From Rhodothermales bacterium (GTDB lineage Bacteria > Bacteroidota > Rhodothermia > Rhodothermales > VXPQ01): DNA of 11,637 bases. The stretch is from assembly GCA_028283985.1 (NCBI GenBank), contig JANQSQ010000306.1, positions 1 through 11,637 on the forward strand. Reading direction: 5' to 3'. Below, one piece after another: positions 7,516 to 11,637 of this stretch. A model generated the notes under the pieces. That model made no database searches and was not told where the DNA came from. It saw nothing but the letters and a program-made list of their open reading frames with translations. The position numbers and the translations under genes are program-made. Positions within the stretch are counted from its first letter, which is position 1; each line of letters opens with the position of its first letter.

Positions 7516-8658
7516 TCATGCCGTCGCCTTCTCCGTGGTCCGTACCGACACAGACCGGCGCATTTCCACTTCCTTCAAAAACAGATCGAACAAATAATGA
7601 CTGTCGTGCGGTCCGGGGGACGCCTCGGGGTGATATTGCACCGAAAACGCCGCATGTTTTTTAAAACGCAGCCCCTCCACCGTCCGGTCGTTCAAGTTCC
7701 GGTGCGTAATGTCGGCGACCTTCGCAGGAATGGAATCTTCCAGCACGGCAAACCCGTGATTTTGCGTCGTAACCTCCACATGACCGGTGTCGAGATTCTT
7801 TACCGGCTGATTGGCGCCCCGGTGTCCAACGAACATCTTGTAGACCTCGCACCCGGAAGCAAGCGCCATAAGTTGATGGCCCAAACATATCCCGAAGAGA
7901 GGGATGTCCGTGCGGAACGCTTTGCGGACCGTGGCGATCGCATCGGGCATAGCGCGCGGGTCCCCCGGGCCGTTCGAAAAAAAGAGGCCGTCCGGCTCCC
8001 AGGCAAGCGCCTGTTTGAACGGTGTGGAAGCGGGAAAGAGACGGACTGCGCAGCCATGCGTCTCGAACGACCGAAGAATATTGCGCTTCACCCCATAGTC
8101 GAATACCGCAATACGCGGACCGTCTCCTCCACACCAATCGACTGCAGCCTCCACGGTGACCCGCGAAGCCAGTTCAAGACCATCCATGGAAGGCCAGTTT
8201 CGCGCTTTCTCAATCAGCCCCTCATCGTCAAGGTCTACCGAGGAAACCACGGCATTCATAACCCCCTGTGCCCGGATATGACGAACGAGACGGCGCGTAT
8301 CCACGCCGCTGATGCCCACCAGTCGATGCCGCTTCATAAAACGATCCAGCGACTCGTCGGCCTGCAGATTGGAATACTGCTCGGCGAATTGGCGCACTAC
8401 GAACCCTGCAACCATCGGCGCATCCGCCTCCATGTCGATATCCATGGCTCCGTAGTTCCCGATGTGCGGGTAGGTCATCATCATGATCTGCCCATGATAG
8501 GACGGATCCGTCATGATTTCCTGATACCCTGTCATGCTCGTATTGAAGCAGAGCTCGCCGCCCGTTTCGCCCTGGTGGCCAATGGCGTATCCGTTCACGA
8601 CAATCCCGTCCGCCAAAGCCAACTTGCACGAAGAGCCATTCGTCGGCGCTTGTTTCAT
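7516..8658 (-). CDS. carA: Carbamoyl-phosphate synthase small (glutaminase) subunit
   Basis: CarA hydrolyses glutamine and channels ammonia to CarB. From the ATG at 8658 the protein has 380 residues, against 382 in E. coli. The N-terminal CarA domain shows GETGGELCFNTSMTGYQEI (30-48), DPSYHGQIMMMTYPHIGNYG (51-70) and GVDTRRLVRHIR (118-129). The class I glutamine amidotransferase domain follows, with the nucleophile C258 in FGICLGHQLMAL, TQNHGFAV (298-305), and H343/E345 in QYHPEASPGPHD. The frame could also begin at a TTG at 8679, but a sigma70-like -10 box ends only 15 bp upstream of that codon. ATG 8658 leaves a leader of about 29 nt and is preferred. No Shine-Dalgarno site is evident. carA is the first gene of the minus-strand run carA-carB-psd-pssA-purS. 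Confidence 0.96.
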   Translation of the reverse strand: MKQAPTNGSSCKLALADGIVVNGYAIGHQGETGGELCFNTSMTGYQEIMTDPSYHGQIMMMTYPHIGNYGAMDIDMEADAPMVAGFVVRQFAEQYSNLQADESLDRFMKRHRLVGISGVDTRRLVRHIRAQGVMNAVVSSVDLDDEGLIEKARNWPSMDGLELASRVTVEAAVDWCGGDGPRIAVFDYGVKRNILRSFETHGCAVRLFPASTPFKQALAWEPDGLFFSNGPGDPRAMPDAIATVRKAFRTDIPLFGICLGHQLMALASGCEVYKMFVGHRGANQPVKNLDTGHVEVTTQNHGFAVLEDSIPAKVADITHRNLNDRTVEGLRFKKHAAFSVQYHPEASPGPHDSHYLFDLFLKEVEMRRSVSVRTTEKATA

Positions 8659-8684
8659 AATCAGGTTAAGAACGATCAAAAATG

Positions 8685-8753
8685 CATCTTTTTAAATTAG
8701 GCATCTTTACGTCCGGTCTCAACACCTTCACGGGCATTTTGAAGACAAAGATG
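8685..8753. repeat. three copies of CATCTTT in the carA-tonB divergent region
   Basis: CATCTTT occurs at 8685-8691 and 8702-8708. Both copies are preceded by G, so the direct repeat is GCATCTTT with a 17-bp period. The motif occurs again in reverse orientation as AAAGATG at 8747-8753. The first two copies flank the proposed carA -10 box. They could be operator half-sites, but chance cannot be excluded. Confidence 0.4.
8694..8722 (-). promoter_or_regulatory. candidate sigma70-like promoter for carA
   Basis: On the minus strand TTGAGA (8722-8717) and TAATTT (8699-8694) are separated by exactly 17 bp. Transcription would start near 8687, giving a leader of about 29 nt before the ATG at 8658. 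The match is good for a bare-eye call, but it has not been tested against this lineage's own promoter consensus. Confidence 0.45.
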
Positions 8754-8767
8754 TATTATCGCATTAT
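8739..8767 (+). promoter_or_regulatory. weak candidate promoter for the tonB-like gene
   Basis: On the plus strand TTGAAG (8739-8744) and CATTAT (8762-8767) are 17 bp apart. Each box matches only four of six consensus positions, so this is a weak proposal. It would leave a leader of about 80 nt before the ATG at 8857. Confidence 0.22.
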
Positions 8768-8856
8768 CCGGGGTACAGAGCCCTGCAGCGGCCTCTGCTG
8801 TGAACCCTTGCATACAAGGCGGGTTGAAACGGAAACTCTGTGCCGGCAGCCCATCG

Positions 8857-9534
8857 ATGCCGCGTTCCGACCCGCACCATATCGCGAACCACCGCACCCG
8901 TTTTCTGGCGTGCCTTGCAACGACACTTGTCGTGCTCACCATCGCTGTTCGCTTCTGGCCCGTGCAGGTGACTTCGCCCGACGAGCGCCCGGTTTACCGT
9001 GCAGGCGAAACAGAACGCATCCACATCGAGGACATCCAGCCCACGAAACACGCCGCATCCGCACCCGCCCCGCCCGCACCGCTGGTGCCGATTCTGGTTC
9101 CGGACGATGAGTATCTCGCAGAAGACGAGCTGGATCTTGCCGACGGTTTACTCCCTCTCGACGCATCCGAAGCGCCCGCAACCGATGCCGGAGAACAGGT
9201 TCGGCCTTCCGCCGGCGTCACGGCAGGACCACGCACCGTACGGTTTGTATATCCCGAGAATACGCAGGAAGCCAAGCGAAGGCGAGTACGCGCAAAACTG
9301 GTGGTGCAGGTGCTCGTGAATGTCAGAGGCCAGGTCGAGGAGGCCACGGTCACCGAACGATTTCTGCTCGACGAAAACGGACTGGTCAAAGAACCGGTCG
9401 ACCTCCTTGGGCACGGCCTTGAAGAAGCCGCTCTTTCCGCGGCAGCCCAGTGGATGTTCCGACCGGCTCGCAAGGACGGCAAAGCGATCGCAAGCCGCAC
9501 CACACTAACGTTTACGTTCGGCGTCGACAGTTAG
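8857..9534 (+). CDS. TonB-family energy transducer protein
   Basis: TonB proteins span the inner membrane and pass energy to outer-membrane receptors. From the ATG at 8857 the protein has 225 residues. There is a basic N-terminus and one membrane segment (about 15-35, FLACLATTLVVLTIAVRFWP). A periplasmic linker with a short proline/alanine stretch (SAPAPPAPLVP, 69-79) and an acidic stretch (83-95) follows. The C-terminal TonB domain runs from about 128 to 223: RFVYPENTQEAKRR, VVQVLVNVRGQVEEATV, LEEAALSAAAQWMFRPARKDGK and a final TLTFTF strand. Between VEEATV and LEEAAL there are about 20 residues instead of the usual short turn, ending in LGHGLEE, a pattern that recalls the IGYGCDEEA of Bacteroidota TonB proteins. 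A GTG at 8800 would add 19 residues and is less likely. No exbB or exbD is adjacent. The gene diverges from carA and converges on the DUF4834-like gene. Confidence 0.82.
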   Translation: MPRSDPHHIANHRTRFLACLATTLVVLTIAVRFWPVQVTSPDERPVYRAGETERIHIEDIQPTKHAASAPAPPAPLVPILVPDDEYLAEDELDLADGLLPLDASEAPATDAGEQVRPSAGVTAGPRTVRFVYPENTQEAKRRRVRAKLVVQVLVNVRGQVEEATVTERFLLDENGLVKEPVDLLGHGLEEAALSAAAQWMFRPARKDGKAIASRTTLTFTFGVDS

Positions 9535-9552
9535 GGCCTGTTCAGAGTATCC

Positions 9553-9744
9553 TTACATATCCACGTAATTGGCGTCTTCAACATTTTCGTTCGTGCGGGA
9601 GGTTTCTTCCGGCCGGGGGCCGGACCATCCTCCTTTCTCTTGTTGCTGTGAGGCCGCGATGCGCACAATCGCTCGCAACAACGCCCTTAAGATCCTGAAG
9701 ATCATGTACACCAGTACACAAAAGGCGAGGATTTTAAGGAGCAT
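9553..9744 (-). CDS. Small single-pass membrane protein, DUF4834-like
   Basis: This 63-residue protein has one hydrophobic N-terminal segment (LLKILAFCVLVYMIFRILRA, 2-21). A basic amphipathic stretch (LLRAIVRIAASQQQ, 22-35) follows, then a polar tail ending VEDANYVDM. The layout (short membrane anchor, basic stretch, acidic tail with a terminal Y-V-D) resembles the uncharacterised Bacteroidota family DUF4834. The assignment rests on pattern only, since the family is short and poorly conserved. The ATG at 9744 lies 2 nt after the folK stop, which suggests translational coupling. A TTG at 9750 would overlap folK and is less likely. The stop lies 18 bp from the convergent tonB-like stop. Function is unknown. 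Confidence 0.7.
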   Translation of the reverse strand: MLLKILAFCVLVYMIFRILRALLRAIVRIAASQQQEKGGWSGPRPEETSRTNENVEDANYVDM

Positions 9745-9746
9745 GG

Positions 9747-10328
9747 TCAAGACGTTACGTTTGGAACCTCGAACGGCAAACGGACAAGTTGCCCTTTATC
9801 CGGACAATTCGCAAGCAACTCCCCGACACTGGCATTGAATGGCGCAGGCACATACAGATCAGGAGCCACATCGTACAGGGGACGCAGTACGAATCGCCGG
9901 ACAGCAAGCCTGGGATGAGGCACGGAAAGACCGTTCCCGGACAAGTGCAGCTTGTCGAATACGAGCAGGTCTATATCGAGCGTCCGGGGCGCCCATGCGG
10001 ATGACCTGGGTGAAGGATCAGCCATGCCGGAAGTACCCTCGATCATTTCCGGGCGGCGCCGGCCTCTTGCCCGCTCAATCCGAAGCGCAAGCGCAAGCAA
10101 TGTCCGGGCGTCCAGGCGGGTCCGAACCGCCGCCACGAGATTCAGATAGGGCGACTGCCGCGCACTGCCGGGCAATACATGCGCCTCGGATTCGTAGACC
10201 GGAGACACGTCCGCCACCTGGACGTCTTCCGCACTGTGCAACCGCTCTACTGCAAAGCGGATATGATCGAACCGTTCACCGAGATTCGAGCCAAGAGCAA
10301 GAAACGCCCGATGTTCCTTCCGCGCCAA
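9747..10328 (-). CDS. folK: 6-hydroxymethyl-7,8-dihydropterin pyrophosphokinase (HPPK)
   Basis: HPPK transfers pyrophosphate from ATP to hydroxymethyl-dihydropterin in folate synthesis. The motifs appear in order: LALGSNLGER (10-19), SPVYES (42-47), SPYLNLVAAV (59-68), RIERARGRRR (83-92), APRTLDIDLLVFD (113-125) and VPHPRLAVRRFVLRPLYDV (136-154). D118 and D120 are the expected magnesium ligands. At 193 residues the protein is longer than the usual 160 or so, partly from an insertion of about 15 residues at 93-112 in the catalytic loop. The start is a TTG at 10328, as no ATG is available: the upstream frame closes with TGA at 10362-10364. It lies 4 nt after the stop of the DUF1080 gene and 2 nt before the next gene, so the three probably form an operon. 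No other folate gene is near. Confidence 0.93.
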   Translation of the reverse strand: MARKEHRAFLALGSNLGERFDHIRFAVERLHSAEDVQVADVSPVYESEAHVLPGSARQSPYLNLVAAVRTRLDARTLLALALRIERARGRRRPEMIEGTSGMADPSPRSSAWAPRTLDIDLLVFDKLHLSGNGLSVPHPRLAVRRFVLRPLYDVAPDLYVPAPFNASVGELLANCPDKGQLVRLPFEVPNVTS

Positions 10329-10332
10329 CGAT

Positions 10333-11115
10333 TCAGAAATTCGTGTCAGGCTCGTCGAAACTCATCTCCTGCATCCAGATATTCCTGTAGCGGACATCGT
10401 GTCCTTCCGCCTGGAGTTTTACACCTCCCGGTCCATCGGTGATGCCGTTGCCGCCATCATTACCCCCATCCAGCGCGGAGCAAGGACCGCCCCACACCTT
10501 GTTGATGGGCACATTCTCGTGCACCTTCTCCCCATTGAAATACATGGTGACCATCGCTTTCTCGCTACGATCGCCGTTCTCGTCGAAGCGGGCGCCGCGA
10601 AACTGGATGTCGTATGCATTCCATTTCTGCAGGCCGTTGAACAACTCGTACGGAGCTTCCTTCTCGTTGATCACAGAAGCCATGCCATGCAACCCGTCCT
10701 CTCCCTCAACAACCTGAATCTCATACCGGTTGTCAAGATAAACCCCGCTGTTGCCCCGACTACGCGGAATCAGAAACTCAACATGCAGCCGGAAATCACG
10801 GGGTTTCTTCTTCGTCACGATGTCCGCCTGGCCATAGGTGCTTGAATAAGGCTCCTTGCTGGACATGGCCGTGCCCTCGCCTCCGTCAAAATGATTCGGG
10901 ACGACATTCCATTTGATGGGCATCGACGAGGCAAAACAAGGTCCTTCCCAATATTCCCAGTTTTCGTCAAGCGATGCACGCGTCCCGTCGAAAAGCACAT
11001 CGGCGCCTTCCGGGGCTTCCGCACCCACGCCGACTTGCGCCGAGGCGCTTGCAGCTGTGCCGAATGCAAAAACAATAGCAGCGAGCATCGGCAGCAAAAA
11101 GTTTGAACGACTCAT
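10333..11115 (-). CDS. Secreted DUF1080 (3-keto-disaccharide hydrolase family) protein
   Basis: The 260-residue protein begins with a clear Sec signal peptide (MSRSNFLLPMLAAIVFAFG, then TAASASA) with likely cleavage before Q27. The mature part fits DUF1080, a beta-sandwich fold of the concanavalin-like lectin/glucanase type. Family pieces are ADVLFDGT (38-45), FRLHVEFLIPRSRGNSGVYL (108-127), YEIQVVEG (131-138), WNAYDIQFRGARFDENG (165-181), VTMYFNGEKVHENVPI (189-204) and GPGGVKLQAEGHDVRYRNIW (228-247). Family members include glycoside-active enzymes, and some are annotated as 3-keto-disaccharide hydrolases; the substrate here cannot be read from the sequence. It probably acts in the periplasm or outside the cell. 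ATG 11115 is chosen because it starts the signal peptide. The open frame extends to a TTG at 11193, but that part is not conserved. It is first in a tight cluster with folK and the DUF4834-like gene. Confidence 0.9.
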   Translation of the reverse strand: MSRSNFLLPMLAAIVFAFGTAASASAQVGVGAEAPEGADVLFDGTRASLDENWEYWEGPCFASSMPIKWNVVPNHFDGGEGTAMSSKEPYSSTYGQADIVTKKKPRDFRLHVEFLIPRSRGNSGVYLDNRYEIQVVEGEDGLHGMASVINEKEAPYELFNGLQKWNAYDIQFRGARFDENGDRSEKAMVTMYFNGEKVHENVPINKVWGGPCSALDGGNDGGNGITDGPGGVKLQAEGHDVRYRNIWMQEMSFDEPDTNF

Positions 11116-11169
11116 GTTCGGATACCGTTGATGAAGTAAGAGTGGGGGTAAACACAGACACACTGCACC

Positions 11170-11194
11170 TTTGCGCAGCGATGAAACGCGCAAA
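11170..11194. promoter_or_regulatory. 7-bp inverted repeat upstream of the DUF1080 gene
   Basis: TTTGCGC (11170-11176) and GCGCAAA (11188-11194) form perfect arms around an 11-nt spacer. The centre lies about 67 bp upstream of the DUF1080 start. Neither strand has a T-run after it, so it is not a typical terminator. It may be an operator or an RNA hairpin. An AGGAGG on the minus strand (11201-11196) ends just upstream but is too close to the TTG at 11193 to serve it well. Confidence 0.4.
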
Positions 11195-11276
11195 TCCTCC
11201 TAAGGATACGGCAAAAATTCATGAGATACCGGAGCGCAATAAATTTATGCCGTGCAATCCGGAAACCATTCGCTTG

Positions 11277-11363
11277 CGGAGGGGGAGGGATTCGAACCCC
11301 CGGCGCCCCAAAGGGCGCAACGGTTTTCGAGACCGCCCCGTTCGACCACTCCGGCACCCCTCC
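11277..11363 (-). tRNA. tRNA-Ser (anticodon CGA)
   Basis: The 87-nt gene folds as a class II tRNA. The acceptor arm GGAGGGG pairs with CCCCTCC. The anticodon loop is CTCGAAA on the stem GCGGT/ACCGT, with anticodon CGA at 11329-11327, reading UCG. The long variable arm GCGCCC-TTTG-GGGCGC has six perfect pairs, and the T-loop is TTCGAAT. The discriminator base is G, as in serine tRNAs. The 3' CCA is not encoded (the next bases are CAA) and must be added after transcription. The gene is co-directional with DUF1080, 161 bp upstream of its start. Confidence 0.97.
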
Positions 11364-11374
11364 GTTACCCGATA

Positions 11375-11392
11375 GCCGGAAGATGATCCGGC
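11375..11392. other. small hairpin just upstream of tRNA-Ser
   Basis: GCCGGA (11375-11380) and TCCGGC (11387-11392) form a perfect 6-bp stem with a 6-nt loop, 11 bp upstream of the tRNA 5' end. No T-run follows on either strand. It could mark the tRNA leader, but no role can be shown. Confidence 0.35.
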
Positions 11393-11520
11393 AACTCTGA
11401 TTTCAGGCGGAGCAATCAACAAGTGATGGGGGCATCTGTTCCTTGCAGGGGCGCGTTGGAAATGGAATACGGTTCACCGGGACGCTCGCCCCATCTCTTT
11501 TAACTCACTGCGATTCCCAA

Positions 11521-11637
11521 GGCCTGTTAACACTATGCAACGATGCTCTGTTCCGTCAGACACGGCGTCAATCAAGGCGCGAGGAGTGAAGTTTGGTGGT
11601 TCCAAATGAGCGACGAGCAACAAAGAGTGACGCCGTG
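11521..11637. repeat. concentric inverted repeats at the right edge, possible mobile or repeat element end
   Basis: CACGGCGTCA (11561-11570) and TGACGCCGTG (11628-11637) are perfect 10-bp arms, the second ending exactly at the window edge. TTTGG (11592-11596) and CCAAA (11602-11606) are 5-bp inner arms, and both pairs share the same centre at 11599. Upstream, GGCCTGTTAACACTAT (11521-11536) contains the palindrome TGTTAACA and resembles the kind of terminus seen in some insertion sequences. That last comparison is from memory and weak. No coding frame is supported in 11364-11637. The element is cut by the window. Confidence 0.5.

Noticed and set aside
7495..8700. A 401-codon open frame on the plus strand opposite carA
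   Set aside because: Same reason: it mirrors the conserved carA frame and has no recognisable motif.
8800..8856. A longer TonB-like protein from a GTG at 8800, and a small CCTTG-CATA-CAAGG hairpin inside this stretch
   Set aside because: The ATG at 8857 gives a normal short cytosolic N-terminus; the 5-bp hairpin is too small to support a regulatory call.
1..11637. CRISPR array, prophage, toxin-antitoxin or defence genes
   Set aside because: No spaced direct repeats of CRISPR type and no phage, nuclease-defence or toxin-antitoxin domains are visible; apart from the right edge the window is core metabolism.

Overview
The window is about 11.6 kb of chromosomal housekeeping DNA. It carries twelve protein-coding genes, one of them cut by the left edge, plus one tRNA gene and a structured non-coding element at the right edge. 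The organism looks like a Gram-negative member of the Bacteroidota/Rhodothermota group. The grounds are a TonB-type energy transducer, a small membrane protein resembling the Bacteroidota family DUF4834, an exported DUF1080 protein, a short CarB lacking the usual C-terminal regulatory domain, few recognisable Shine-Dalgarno sites, and several GTG/TTG starts. This placement is an inference from gene content; no rRNA is present to settle it.

Left part (1-2829): the start of obgE (minus) is divergent from rnhA (plus, RNase HI). rnhA runs convergently into a zinc-type cation diffusion facilitator (minus) with a histidine repeat at its N-terminus. Divergent from that transporter, across a 208 bp intergenic region, is a ZIP-like membrane protein (plus) with a histidine-rich tail. 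The two look like a metal-homeostasis pair.

Centre (2877-8658): five minus-strand genes read in the order carA, carB, psd, pssA, purS. carAB make carbamoyl phosphate for pyrimidines and arginine. pssA and psd, which overlap by 4 bp, make phosphatidylserine and then phosphatidylethanolamine. purS is a subunit of FGAM synthase, here without purQ or purL beside it. A plausible sigma70-like promoter lies just upstream of carA and would fix its start codon.

Right part (8857-11637): a TonB-like gene (plus) diverges from carA. It converges on a tight minus-strand cluster read as DUF1080 secreted protein, folK (HPPK, folate synthesis) and a 63-residue DUF4834-like membrane protein, with gaps of only 4 and 2 nt. 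Upstream lies tRNA-Ser(CGA), and then 274 bp without a gene. Those last bases contain concentric inverted repeats running off the right edge, perhaps the start of a mobile or repeat element.

Most of the window is ordinary core metabolism, and I do not see a clear new multi-gene system. The points most worth a second look are the right-edge palindrome, the domain-short CarB, the divergent CDF/ZIP-like pair and an insertion in the catalytic loop of FolK.
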